Source: Clavelina lepadiformis (Eukaryota; Chordata; Ascidiacea; Aplousobranchia; Clavelinidae). From it: a stretch of DNA of 64,000 bases. The notes beneath the pieces are model-generated. The model was not told the origin of the DNA and made no database searches. It saw nothing but the letters and a program-made list of their open reading frames with translations. Shown piece after piece: positions 26,801-38,202 of the stretch (position 1 is its first letter; the number at the start of each line of letters is the position of its first letter). Location of the stretch: assembly GCF_947623445.1 (NCBI RefSeq), contig NC_135242.1, positions 19,902,001 to 19,966,000 of the forward strand. The letters run 5' to 3'. The translations under genes were made by a program, and so were the position numbers.

Positions 26801-27588
26801 CAAATCGAAAGTTGTGGTCTAAGCAAATAGATAATCGAACATTAGTTTGAAACAACTTTACATCATGAATGGAGAGGAATGGATACTCACGGACCAAAAA
26901 ACATTCTTTTCAGTCTAGACGGGCGTCAAATAAACAAACTTTAAAAGATTTCCTTCAACAATTTTTAGTTGTTTTCATCACCAGCAAGATCGAAATGATT
27001 TTGTTTTGAGTAAATACTTGGTTTTACCCATTTGTACTTTTTCAATATCATGTCGTACCAATAACATGGCCTTGGATATCGTAAATACTCAGTGAGTTTC
27101 CCTATTAGCTATATTTCGTGCTTGACCAAATCAACTTGTGACGCTATAAGATAAATGCAAACGTCATAGTTGTTTCGAACTTGTTTTTATGATGTCCCGC
27201 TGCTATGTAAACAAGCCCGTTAGTCACGGGAATTGTTGTTTCAATTCATAAAGTCGGTTTAACTTGGTGGCCGTTCTTCAAATACGAATGTTGGTTCGTA
27301 CTTGGCGGGGTTGTCGATAGGACGGGGAAATTTCAATGAATTCCTAGTATCGTACTACGGACAACAGACGCTTTTACTAAAGCATATTGACATAAAGATA
27401 TAAGTTTATTTTTTGCTCGCCTAACTTAGAAATTTAAATGTGCTTTCAACAGCCGTATATTCAGACTTTTGAGTGCTATGAGTCTGGTTAAGGTTAATGG
27501 AAAAGTTTTACAAATTTTTTAGCATTTTATACCTTTGAAATCTTAGAGTCTTTTAATTTTTTTTTTTTGATTATTTCAGATTTGAAAT
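17900..27588. other. About 9.7 kb with no supportable gene
   Basis: AT-rich DNA. Open frames of 60-114 codons (for example 23930-24274 minus, 25168-25727 plus, 25896-26102 minus, 26488-26745 minus) are scattered over both strands without splice signals, domains or signal peptides. No tRNA, transposon termini or tandem repeats were seen. It may hold long introns or regulatory DNA. Confidence 0.4.
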
Positions 27589-27652
27589 TATCAAAATTAG
27601 TGATTATTATTAAAGGTAAAAAACTGTTCTTCTTCTACAACATTCAACAAAG

Positions 27653-29336
27653 ATGAACGATCCTTGCGAGGGTGACGTCAACTGCAGACAATTCAGAAAT
27701 GTCTTCGGCGACCTAATTTTATTCCCAACTACGACTCTACGCACCACCACAACTGACTTCATGGAGGATGAGATACTCTCCTCCGACTCTGCCATGAACA
27801 TCGTGCTCCCTATACTGATTGTGCTCGGTGTTTTAATCATTATTGCTATGGGTTTTCTATTTCACAGGTATGTTGAATATACGGTATAAAGTTAATAAAA
27901 TATACATGAATTTAACTTGTTTATCTGAGTTCCTTTACGGTAAAATCAGGCTAAATGGTACGGGAAAGCATAGAATAGATCAGGGCTTCCCAAACTGGGG
28001 GTCGCGACCCCGCAAGGGGTCGTGTAACGAACGTCAGGGGTCGCAGAGCGTATACCAATTTTACACGAAGTACAAAATACAATCAAAACAAAATATCGTT
28101 CCAGCCTAATCAACATTAAAACCGCCTTGAGACCAGCATTAGCAGATGTTGAGCCACGGCTGGACTTGCTTTGTAGCAGAAAGCAGTCGCACCAATCACA
28201 CTGAATAAATGTGTGTGCTTTTTTTGTTTCCAGTGGCCTACATATGTGTAAAGTAGTAAGTAGGCTTTGAGTACTGGTTGCTTGAATTCAGTCTTTGCAT
28301 CTCAATAAATGTCACTAATGACAAAGTTATATTTCGCACTGCTAATCAATTTAAACGTGAAGGGTCGCGGAAAACTTCAGAAGTTTGAAAGGGGTCGCGA
28401 GCAAAAAAGTTTGGGAAGCCCTGGAATAGATCATATGTGATAAATGCTTTTTAGTAAAAGTAAGAACTCCAAGAAGCTTATACAATCTATGTGAACGTTC
28501 TTCCGATTTGTACAACAGAATTATCGTCAGAGTTGTCAGAAAGCGAGAAGACCCCGAGATGGACATAACACCAGGAAGAAACGTCACCGGTGCTGAAGGA
28601 CATTCCGCTGTAAACACTGTCAGTGGCCGCTATTCAAGAAGTCCGCCGTCGTATGGACAAGTGATGGCCGCCATTGAAAGGCAAGAAATGCCACCGTCGT
28701 ATTACCAGGTATGATAAACGGTCTCTTAAGATAAATAAATGTGACGTGTACTTACACATATCAAGCTAATTTTACCAATGCTTGATGTGTAACTGGTACA
28801 TAAGCTAAGGTAATTATGCTTTTTTTTCTGCGTTGTAATTACAAGTTGTCTCTCCACCTTCAACCACAACGACCCAATTTACGTGTTTTATCTGCTTTTA
28901 GGTCGTTGATGGTGTTGTAAATTTGAGCTTTATAACCGATCTCGAGACTCACAGCACTCGCTTGCCTGCAAATGCGACTGAAGCGGATTCGTCCCAATCA
29001 ACAACCGACGCAAACCACACGCCAGATGTTCCCGAACAAGTCGCATCCGACATTCCGCCCTTAGAACTTCCGCAAACTCCGTCAGGCGACTTCGTCGCAC
29101 CCCAAGGTACCTCTACACAACGGGCACCCTCGGTACCTGCCCCTCCGTATAGAAGGAGCCCAATGCCACCCGTAGAAGAGCCGCTGCCGATAGTTATACA
29201 AGATATAGACGAGCTTGTTGATTCAATCTCTGTACCAAGTATTTTATCGACTTCACCAGCCGTCCATGCAAGCACATCCAGCGCTCAGAAAAAAGGACTT
29301 AGACGCGAAACTTTCATGTTTCGTACACCGTTATAA
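27653..29336 (+). CDS. Single-pass membrane protein with PPxY motifs, 279 aa
   Basis: Three exons: 27653-27867, 28519-28708 and 28902-29336. Phases are 2 and 0, total 840 nt. The N-terminus has no cleavable signal but has two cysteines and a Thr-rich stretch. One strong membrane segment lies at residues 48-71 (MNIVLPILIVLGVLIIIAMG), followed at once by a basic stop-transfer (HR, then VRVVRKRE). This predicts a type III topology with a long cytoplasmic tail. The tail has two PPxY motifs (SPPSYGQV and MPPSYYQV), the binding site for WW domains of NEDD4-family ubiquitin ligases, and Pro-rich segments (PAPPYRRSPMPP). An adaptor or trafficking role through WW-domain partners is inferred. An acceptor at about 27590 upstream indicates a 5' UTR exon or trans-splice site. 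Intron 1 hosts a hAT MITE. Confidence 0.8.
27981..28423. mobile_element. hAT-superfamily MITE (443 bp) with perfect 8-bp TSD
   Basis: Terminal inverted repeats start CAGGGCTTCCCAAACT on the left and end with its exact complement on the right. They are flanked by an identical 8-bp duplication, GAATAGAT (27973-27980 and 28424-28431). The TIR sequence and 8-bp TSD are diagnostic of hAT elements. Subterminal GGGGTCGCG-type blocks are also inverted. No transposase frame is present, so the copy is non-autonomous. The intact TSD and TIRs suggest a fairly recent insertion into intron 1 of the PPxY membrane-protein gene. Confidence 0.95.
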
Positions 29337-30063
29337 TGAATACGCGATTTGCAATATAAACAGAAACTTGAATGTTCTTCTAAGCCGAATGAAATTGAAA
29401 TAGTTTATGTATATCCATGACGAAGTAAGAAACCTCTGAAGTTTATAAATTCCAGAGCGTGACATACTGTAAAGGGCTGCGATTAATTTCTGAAGAGATG
29501 CGTCGATTCACTGTGACCCGACTCTTCAAACTTTACCTTTGTACGAAGACACTTGCTAAGATTGACGTATCGGCTTTTAATCACTGCTTATACTGTATTT
29601 ATTTGTCCTTTCCTGGACAATAGCGCTACGTTTATTGCAGTGTTAACTTGTTGTGTTTTTGTTATTACGTGTAGTACGTTTGTAACACCATCTGCGCAGT
29701 TTGACTATGGCTGACAGTTTACACTTTAGGCAAAATTGGTGTAATTTACTTTTGTGATTGTATTTTTGTTACTTTGTGTCTTAACAGCATTTCGGCCATA
29801 CTCATTTTCTACTTTACGGTTTTCTTCAAACTGATGTACTTTACTGTTCGTTTGTTCTCGGTTGTTTGTGTTTGTTTTTGGTTGCTGCCAAAATGGGGAA
29901 TGATGAACCTACAATTATTTTATTTTGAAAGTGAGCGCTGTTTGCTTAGAAAATTCTGTAGACACAATTCCTTACACTACAAGATGATGTAAAGGATATG
30001 TTTTCTGCTACCTCATCTAATGATTGTAATTCATTTACAAAATTGCTCTATGCAAACATTTTG

Positions 30064-30069
30064 AATAAA
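30064..30069 (+). terminator. Possible poly(A) signal of the PPxY gene
   Basis: AATAAA about 730 nt after the stop at 29336. It is the first canonical hexamer noticed downstream. Confidence 0.35.
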
Positions 30070-30603
30070 GTTGATATCTTAAGCCTGTCTTTTTACGTGT
30101 TTTGGTCCAACAGGACCCAAATTTCCCAAATTGCACTTTTCTGGATGACGAAATTTCGACCGACAGTATCTCGAACATATTCATATTTCCAAGCACAAAT
30201 ATGAAAACAAATTTAGGATTTTTGTCAAAATTTATGTTTTAGGGATATTGTCATATGGCACTAAAGGCTTACGACCTACATGCATGTATCGGCGTGAAGC
30301 TAGTTCCCGGTTCCCTGGTTACTTATTCGGTGATTTATTCAAAACGTGAAGCTGATTATTTATTCGCAGTTGAAGCTGCATGCGAGGTATTTCCGTTATG
30401 GAAAAAGAATTTTTGGAGCCGTCGCTTTTACGCATAGTAGGTAGTTGAAAACTCCATCATATAGATAAATACTCACATGCAGAATGGACAACATACATTA
30501 TAGGTTACACTTGGAACTTAAATCTGTCACCCACCATATAGTTAAATTGTGCAATATCGGCTGTAACATAATTTTTTGATAACTAATGAGTTTCAGTATT
30601 GTC

Positions 30604-30676
30604 GCCCCGGTGGCCTAATGGATAAGGCATTGGCCTCCTAAGCCAAGGATTGTGGGTTCGAGTCCCACCCGGGGTG
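30604..30676 (+). tRNA. tRNA-Arg (anticodon CCT)
   Basis: A 73-nt cloverleaf. Acceptor stem GCCCCGG pairs with CCGGGGT, with one G-U pair at the tip. A-box TGGCCTAATGG and B-box GGTTCGAGTCC are intact. The anticodon loop CTCCTAA gives anticodon CCT, reading AGG. There is no intron. A T-run lies at 30732-30737. Confidence 0.95.
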
Positions 30677-30889
30677 CTTATATTCGTTTGTTTGTATACA
30701 TTGGGTTTGGGTCACAGTTAACGCAAACGTCTTTTTTCTCATCTTTAGTTCATTTTTTCTCCAAACCCATACCAAAAGTCATACCATACAATGGCAACTA
30801 GCAACTTTATACAATTGCAAAATACACGTATGTGGACAACAAAGACGTTTGCCTTGACCCAATAATGTATACAAACAAAAGAATATAAG

Positions 30890-30962
30890 CACCCCGGGTG
30901 GGACTCGAACCCACAATCCTTGGCTTAGGAGGCCAATGCCTTATCCATTAGGCCACCGGGGC
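30890..30962 (-). tRNA. tRNA-Arg (anticodon CCT), inverted copy
   Basis: Same 73-nt sequence as the copy at 30604 but on the opposite strand, with all stems intact. About 65 bp of 3' flank (including GTATACATT and CAAACGTCTTT) is also shared in inverted orientation, so the two units form an imperfect palindrome with tails facing each other. Confidence 0.95.
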
Positions 30963-31848
30963 GACGAGCATTGGTTGAATTGTGGCAAATTACGAAAGGT
31001 AAAAGGTGTTATTAAACATTATTTGTAAATTACATAGTATTTAAACAGCCTAGTATATTAGCATTCACGTTCACACGTGACGTTCAACTATTAGAAAAAG
31101 CAACTACCGTAAGTATAAACCGTAATTCAGTATTTAACTTCAGTTAAATAAACGACGCTAAAATCAGTATTTGGCACCTTTGTTAAAATTCATATCAGTA
31201 AAGTGATCTCGCTGGTATTGCACAATGCAACTAAAACCAACTATATAGGCTACGCAATGATAAGGAAAAGGCGGTCATTAACTTCGGCTATACCTTGTAA
31301 TTATATGTTGTATAGCTTGTTATGACTTTATCCGTCTTATAGCTACTTCTACATGACATCAGCCACAGTTCTCATGCTGGCGTATCAGGTTTTCAGATAA
31401 TGATGTAAAATTAAGTTTCAATGCACGTTAAATGCATAGCAGTTTCTTATCGTTTCATTTAAGCCGAGGATGAACTGTTGCAATCGAAATTACACACGAT
31501 TATCATGAGAAGATGGTCTCATTGAATATTGGGCTTCCCGCTCAAAATTACTTCATAATGAGGTTATATTCACATCTATACCATAACAATTTGGACTACA
31601 AAAGAAAATACTGCAACCCTGTTGGGATGGAACGCGTACCACTAGTCCTTGTTTTGAATTGGAATGCTGTACGCGTTAGGCAAAGTCGCTTATGTATGAA
31701 TACGGAGAACAGCAGAAAAGGTTTTAATCAAAAGATACAGTATCAAAAACGAATTTGTCGTGGTCAACTTTGAATTATAGAGCTAAATAATAAAAAACAA
31801 AAACCGGTACTGGCAACGGCAAGACGTCTGAACTAGGTTGGTTTAAAC

Positions 31849-32061
31849 ATGTCAACCACCATAACACACAATCCAGTACCCCCAAGAGACTCAATCAAAG
31901 TCAAATGCAAAAGAGACCGCCCATGCAAGTGGTGGCAAGATATTATCAAGGAATGGACTAGACCACTAGAAATCCTAGGATTGACAGAGGACAGGCAAAG
32001 ATGGAAGGTTGTAAATGCCGAAGTCAGCATGATGCCCCTACCACGAAAGTCTCAAGAATGA
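31849..32061 (+). mobile_element. LINE (non-LTR retrotransposon) ORF2 3' remnant
   Basis: A 70-aa open frame that looks like the extreme C-terminus of a non-LTR reverse transcriptase ORF: basic linker, then RPCKWWQDIIKE, LGLTEDRQRW and a stop. This order (Trp-rich block, LGL, DR..W) is the usual end of such ORF2 proteins. Preceding bases from about 31825 read in another frame as similar sequence (LGWFKHV), so the 5' side is frame-shifted and truncated. The short GATGACGATGAC stretch after the stop resembles a simple 3' tail. Confidence 0.65.
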
Positions 32062-32433
32062 TGACGATGACTAGGATAATTACATTTCATATTGCATCAG
32101 GTTTCAATTTCTGTCATCGCAGAGTATTCTTTACAAGAATTTTTCAGATGTGACATTAAATGGTTGGTTTAATGTTTTTGCTCGCTTGATATTCTATATC
32201 CTATACAAACAATAAAAATCAAAGGGGCTACCCTTTGTGCAAACATATTTTATAAACTGTAGTTCGTTTAATCCTGGTGTTATTTTTTAATATTAAAATT
32301 TTATAATTAAATGCTATTATATGGAATTGTTGAATTAAGACTGAACGTTGTTAGCAGCACTCATATTAGTATCTACAGTGTTTGCATGTGTCATTATACC
32401 TTTGCATGTAACAATTGTTTACATAGCAGGTGT

Positions 32434-32472
32434 TTTAGGACGCCAATGCCTTATTAAGGCTACCGGGACTTC
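32434..32472 (-). pseudogene. tRNA-Arg fragment
   Basis: A short stretch retains the D-arm and anticodon-side sequence in recognisable form (GCCAATGCCTTATTAAGGC.ACCGG on the plus strand). It lacks the T-arm and one acceptor strand. Confidence 0.45.
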
Positions 32473-32709
32473 ACGATAACCTACATCCGCGTGCGTAGAA
32501 AATTTTTTTCAGAAAGTGTTACTTGTAATCAAATTTAAACTGAAAGTATCAGCTACGGTTGTAGCTATTTTAACATAACTATCAATAAAAACTTTGGAAA
32601 TAAAAGAAGTTAAAATGCTTTCCAAACTATTCAACTTCAGTCAAAGCAAGTTTCTTTTAAACGACAATGCCGCACATCAGGCTCTGTTTTAAGCAAAAAA
32701 CGGAAAGAA

Positions 32710-32782
32710 AGCCCCAGGTGGGACTCGAACTCACAATCCCTGGCTTAGGAGGCCAATGCCTTATCCATTAGGCCACCGGAGC
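32710..32782 (-). tRNA. tRNA-Arg (anticodon CCT), diverged copy
   Basis: 73 nt. The acceptor stem GCTCCGG/CTGGGGC pairs fully with two G-U wobbles, so changes on both sides are compensatory. Anticodon CCT is kept. One mismatch lies in the T-stem (A.C). It may be functional or in early decay. Confidence 0.75.
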
Positions 32783-34429
32783 CTGTTGTGTTTCACAAAC
32801 AAGTTATTTTTTGAAGATTTCAACAATTGTGTTATTATTAGATTGACCCATAAAGAGACGGGTACAAAAAGTTTATTTGTTGTATGACCTGTGTCACTTT
32901 GAATTGTATACAACTCGGTTTGTTAGCATCGACCAAGAATATTGTTTAATCTAAAACTTGTTATGTTGCCAACAAATGAAATAGAATTTGCAGCAATACC
33001 CGTTGAAACAAATGGAATAGCTGGAGGTGTAATTTTAACTATACCTTTGCCCGTAACACTTAAAAAGGTCCCATAATTTCGACGGCAAGTACCGAGATAA
33101 GGTGCTGGTTTAGGAAGATAATGTCTTCTCGTTCGGGCAACCGACTCGATCATACTTTGCTAAACTTGCTTAAAAAATCCGAGCTCGTTTTATATATCTT
33201 GTAATCTTAGATTAGTGCTTGGCAATGGTCTGGTAAATCCTGAAAGGTACGTGACCTAGGTGTAGATATCATGGAAAATGCAAGGAAAATCATGCTTTAT
33301 TGTGTAGTTTTGAAGTGATCATGTTCATAAATTTAAGACGTAGTTGATGCAGACATGTTAGTGTAATTTATGTTTTATTTCCTAGGAATAAAATGACAGT
33401 ACAGCAAACCGTTGATCCAAAAGCATCGTCTAAAAATAGGCACCTATGGTTTAAGCGGTTTTTGGAAGTGCAATACAGTCTGTTTTGTATATGCAGCCAT
33501 AATTGAATGCTGCATTATATGATAAGCGTTAAACAAAAAGCTAAATGTTGTCATCAGCTTTGTATATTGTGTACATGTGTCATTTCCTTTGCAAGTACTG
33601 TATATTGTTTACATATTGATATGTTTGATAACACAACGACGTAACCAACAAAGAAAGGTTTGCAGACTTGTGGATAGCCTGAAAAGCTTATGTTCGAGAT
33701 TACTAATCAAAAATGTGCAAAAAACAGTATTTCATAATTTCAAACCTTTTTTGTTGCAAAGAAAGTTGCATAAGTCGTTACGGTATATTCCATTCAAAGT
33801 GTTAGTGTTATTAGTTATCACTGCAGTTACAGGAACAAATCTAAAACTCAGTGGTTGGTGCATTTAGAATTTATTATGCGAAGCAGAACGCGCATTAACA
33901 GCAGCGCGTCATATAGTAAACATACTATAATATTATATGATCTAAATTGCTATGTTCAATTATATAGAACAGCTGCAACTACATACTGACACCAAACGGT
34001 AGGTTTAACATACACTTTTGCTTGAATAACAAACAAACAATAAAAATCGGCAGTGGTACCGCTTGTATAAGATTATTCTATAATCCTGTTTAAGGAGTCC
34101 AATGACCTGTTAAGGCGGTCGGGCATATGTGGTAAACGCGCCTGGGTAGAAACGTTTCGAAGAATTAAAATTAAAATTAAAATTAACAGTTAAGTTGAAG
34201 GTATCAATTGCGGTTGTGCTGGTTAAACTAATAACAAAGTTATCTAAGCAAACTTTTGTTAAAGCAAGCAGTGCCCTGTTTTTAAACATACAACAACGAC
34301 AAGTTGAAGTCAAAGCAAATAAATTTGAGTTGCTTTACAAACTATCCGTTTCTGTTGTAACAAACTTCTTCCAAAGGATAATGTTTCAATCAATATACTC
34401 GAGTGGGTGCCAAAAAGCAACAGAAGGAA

Positions 34430-34516
34430 AGCCCGAAGGATGACTCGAACCCAAGGACTCGAACCCAATCCCTTGCTTATGAGGCCAATGCCTTATACAT
34501 TAGGTCACAGGGGCCT
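34430..34516 (-). pseudogene. tRNA-Arg pseudogene with duplicated T-arm
   Basis: A tRNA-like sequence with a broken acceptor stem, an anticodon loop changed to CTCATAA, and the TTCGAGTC part of the T-arm present twice in tandem. It occupies the position in the second duplication unit that the tRNA at 32710 occupies in the first. Confidence 0.7.
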
Positions 34517-36088
34517 GTTGCATTGTTACAAACAGGTAAAGTTTACAAAGATGCGGATTTGTAGATAAGATGCCAGAACAATTCGACATTTGTAGCTTGA
34601 CGAACAAGTATAGACGATACTGCATAAGAGCTTCCATGATGTGAGCTGTGTTGTTATGATTTACGAATAAATTGGTTTGCTAACTCTGACCAAGAGTCTT
34701 GTTCAATCCAAAACTTGTTATATTGTCAGAAAACTAAATAGGACTTAAACCAACAAGCTTTGCAATAGAGGAATTGCTTAGCAAACAAATATAGCTACGC
34801 CATTACCGGTAACCTTTTAAAAAGAACCCAAACTCAATGACACATGCTGGCAAAAAGGCAGAAGGTACGTGACTCGCATCCACATACACGAGTGTTATAG
34901 GCGACCAATGTCTTGTCGATTGGGAGATACAAAGTCACTTAGTTGAACGTGTTTCGAAAATTCGAAGTCATCTCGAATTATTCACGATTCATGCCTTGCA
35001 ATGCACTGGTAAATTCTGGAAGGCATATGACATACGTATATTTTATTGCATGTACTGGACAAGTCAATGTATCTTTTATTGGGTAGCTCTGAAGAGGTCA
35101 TATTCGTGAATGTACGACGTATATAGACATGTGAGTGTAATTTATCTATAATTTCCTGAGGCTAGAAGTACAACAAACTGTTGAAGCTAAAGCAACGCTT
35201 AAAAATACTACATAGTCACCCTTAATTAAGCAGTTTTACAAGTGCAATAAAGCCTGATTTATATGCAGCAACAATAAAATGCTCTTTTTTATGTGCGGTT
35301 AAGCAAAAAGAAAATGTTGTCATTATGAAACAGTGTGTTCATCAGCATTTGTTTGTGTGAATGTGTCATTTCCTTTGCAAGTATATTGTTTACATATCGG
35401 TTTACGGAATAATGAACAAAGACCGCACGTTAGGTTTACAGACTTGTGGATGGCCTGAATAAGCTTATGTTTCAGCGGTAAATCAACTTGAACTAAAAAA
35501 ATAAGCGAGCCTGTTTTCAAGTTTGTTATAATTTTGCTTCTTATTTCAGAATACTAACAAAAATGCGCAAAAACTAACATTCTTTCGTAGTTTGAAAGCC
35601 TTCTTTGTTACGTGAAAGATAGAGTGTTACGGTATAAATTTATAAAAGTTTTATCCCAGCCACTGTTTTAGCGTTGTTAGTTATCAGCGCAGTGAGCGCA
35701 GGTATGTTGGGAAATCTATAATTTGATGGTTGATTGATATAACATTAATTATGCGGAACAGAATACGCATTAAGTCATAGAAAACATTCTATGATCTAAC
35801 ATTTTCAATCGTTGCGTTTAATGAGAAAAGAACAGATACGACAACATGTTGGTTGAAATGTTGTTGTGTTGTGGAAATTGCTGAAGGTGTAACGTTTTTG
35901 GATGTACTAAAAACACTTACAGAGAAAGCTTTAATGTGAGTAAAATGCAGGCATTTATTGCATCACAAAGGTCCTTTGTTTTAATAGTGAACTTGAAATC
36001 TTGTGAAATATTGTAACGCAAAAACTAATATGAATTTATTATGTATTTTAAAAACAAGAAAAAGCTAAGGCAAGCTATATAGGACAAA

Positions 36089-37626
36089 ATGCAATTGTTT
36101 TTGTATGTCCTTGTGTCGATCGTGACCGTTCAAAGTTCCGATGTTTGTTATATTTATGAACCTCTCGTGTGCAACACAACTCAGCAAACAACGGAATTAA
36201 GTGTGGTGCGCTTTTCGTCTTGGGAAATCTGCAAAATTTTAGAATCTTCCAAATTCTCCAATCGAGGCAGTAGTGCAGTGTCAAAAACAGCGTAAGAAAA
36301 CTTTTGTAATCTGATGACTAAAATGGGATACTGAAAGCTTATAGATTTGCTGTGGTTTTCAATTGCTCGATTTTTTCTCTAGCATACTCCCTATATGTCA
36401 GCTTCAGGACGATCGAAAATGGAAACTGCCAGCGTTCGAACAATCTAACGCTCTTCAACTGTGAGTGTAACATTTTCGAATGAAACTTTTTCATTGATTT
36501 GAATTCATTGATTGTTCTTTGTTTTCGAAGCAGGAAAGTTTATCTCACGCCGACCATTGTTCATTCTACGCCTTCGACGCTCAACTCTAGGTAACGGAGT
36601 TATAGGTGATGTCATCCGATATGCAAAATTGATTGAAACAAAATTGATTGTTTTTGAAAAGCAACAAGACTCCAGAAATGTGCTCTTATTCTGAAAGTGG
36701 AAGCGCTGCAACTTACAAAAAGATTAAGGCCAACAACTATTTCACCGATAACTACAACTTCGAACAAGCCAGAAATCTTAGCACCAAAGTGGTCGCAAAA
36801 AGTTTTACCGCTAGGTATATTACTGATATACTTATACAGATTAATATTTAACGCATTTTTCACAGCTCCTATTTCTTTGTTTTTTTTTCTCTGAATGCAT
36901 GGTTTTATTATCATTTAGGTCAACAGTTTTACGTAACAATCAAGCACTATTGCGTCTTAAAACAAAAAATGAAGGTTATTCTACAATGTGTTTGTTGGAT
37001 TTTGATTGGCCAAGCATGTGCCCAAATGGCGTCGACAAAACAAACAGGTACAGATTATAAAATCCGTAAAAAGTATACATCAGAAAACGTAAACGCTACA
37101 TGTTAAACTTCGTTTTAGTTCCCGTGAAAATCACCAATTCCACAGCGAGCCAGTCTGTTACGTAATGAAGAAGTCACGCGTTTCCACGTCATCGGGCATG
37201 TGTAATACTACCATGGCTCCAAAAGAGATTTACGACAGAATATGTGACAATGACGCAAATGCTGAAACGAGGTGAAAAAATAAGATCACGTAAAGATTAA
37301 TTTTAAGGTTGCTGTCAAAGTCAAACTTGTATTGCAATGCATAACTTTTCAGAATATCCAACAAAAGTTTGGTACTCTTCCCCTTCCACTCTCAGGAGGA
37401 GAAGGAGGAGGAGGAGGAGATGTGTTTCTTGAGTAAGTCCACCAGCCTGATGTTGAGTAGAGCAGGGATATGCTCTTTGGATGAAGGCCAATACATATCA
37501 ACTCATAACAAAGATGATCGACTGCATTGTACTCGGCCTGAATCCAATCATACAATAATTTCTCCGTTTTCCCTCTACCCGGTGTTTAATGATAACTTGA
37601 ACATTCAGCAATGTAGCATTAATTGA
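36089..37626 (+). CDS. Unrecognised secreted Cys-containing protein, 348 aa (gene S)
   Basis: Seven exons: 36089-36291, 36383-36460, 36534-36590, 36662-36814, 36919-37047, 37119-37271 and 37353-37626. They total 1047 nt, and all six introns are phase 2, which supports the model. The N-terminus MQLFLYVLVSIVTVQSS is a signal peptide. The mature chain has a loosely repeated pattern: VCYIYEPLVCNTT, later PVCYVMKKS then GMCNTT, then EMCFLSKS then AGICSLD. This suggests three or four divergent Cys repeats. Several N-x-T/S sites and a Glu run (residues about 274-280, from a GGA repeat) are present. There is no transmembrane segment after the signal, so it should be secreted. I recognise no family. 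Confidence 0.75.
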
Positions 37627-37713
37627 ACTACCAGTTCCAATCAACGTTTAAAGTGCGATGCAAGTAGAAGTGCTTATTTGAGGTTATTCCCTGCATAATT
37701 CTCGCATATCTCA

Positions 37714-37719
37714 AATAAA
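37714..37719 (+). terminator. Poly(A) signal of gene S
   Basis: AATAAA about 90 nt after the stop at 37626. Confidence 0.7.
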
Positions 37720-38202
37720 CCTGATGATCAAACATATATACGCTACTGTTGTGGCCACGGTGTTATGTTAACAAATCTTTACTAAAACATGATGAGAAGG
37801 TTCCGTTTTATGATTAAACAAGACTTAAAGAAAGATTGCCGTATTGACGTTCGAGTCTTATTATTGTCTTCATCATAAATAGTTAATAACAAATCACAGC
37901 AACAGTATAAATGGTACATCACAATAGGAATGAGGCAAGCATCGAAAAGAGCTTGAATATCATCAAACTAACTGATTTATACTAAATGAATTATTACGTT
38001 ATTACATTAGCCTTTTTCTCTAAAGTGATTCAAGAATATGCCGTGGTAAGTGCACGACTTAAACAAAGCTAGTAGTCACAATGTAATCGGTACAGCACAC
38101 TGAAATGTGGCGATAATGATGCTGCAAAGAACATAGAACAGCAATGCACAACAAAACATAGTTAACCACTTGGTGTTGAAAACGTCCAATTAAGATTGCA
38201 TT

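Larger units (their letters stand above)
32400..35720. repeat. Diverged tandem duplication (unit about 1.7-1.8 kb) carrying tRNA-Arg copies
   Basis: Matching landmarks recur at an offset of 1.72-1.79 kb: the tRNA at 32710 against the tRNA-like copy at 34430; TGTCATTTCCTTTGCAAG at about 33579 and 35366; AGACATGT.AGTGTAATTTAT near 33350 and 35130; and AAAATGTTGTCAT-type blocks near 33545 and 35315. A partial third copy is suggested around 32390-32470. Copies differ by many substitutions and indels, so the duplication is old. The minus-strand frame at 32923-33153 lies inside the unit and is not preserved in the other copy. Confidence 0.7.

Noticed and set aside
32923-33153. 76-codon minus-strand frame
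   Set aside because: Lies within the tandem duplication and the frame is not kept in the second copy, so it is unlikely to be coding.
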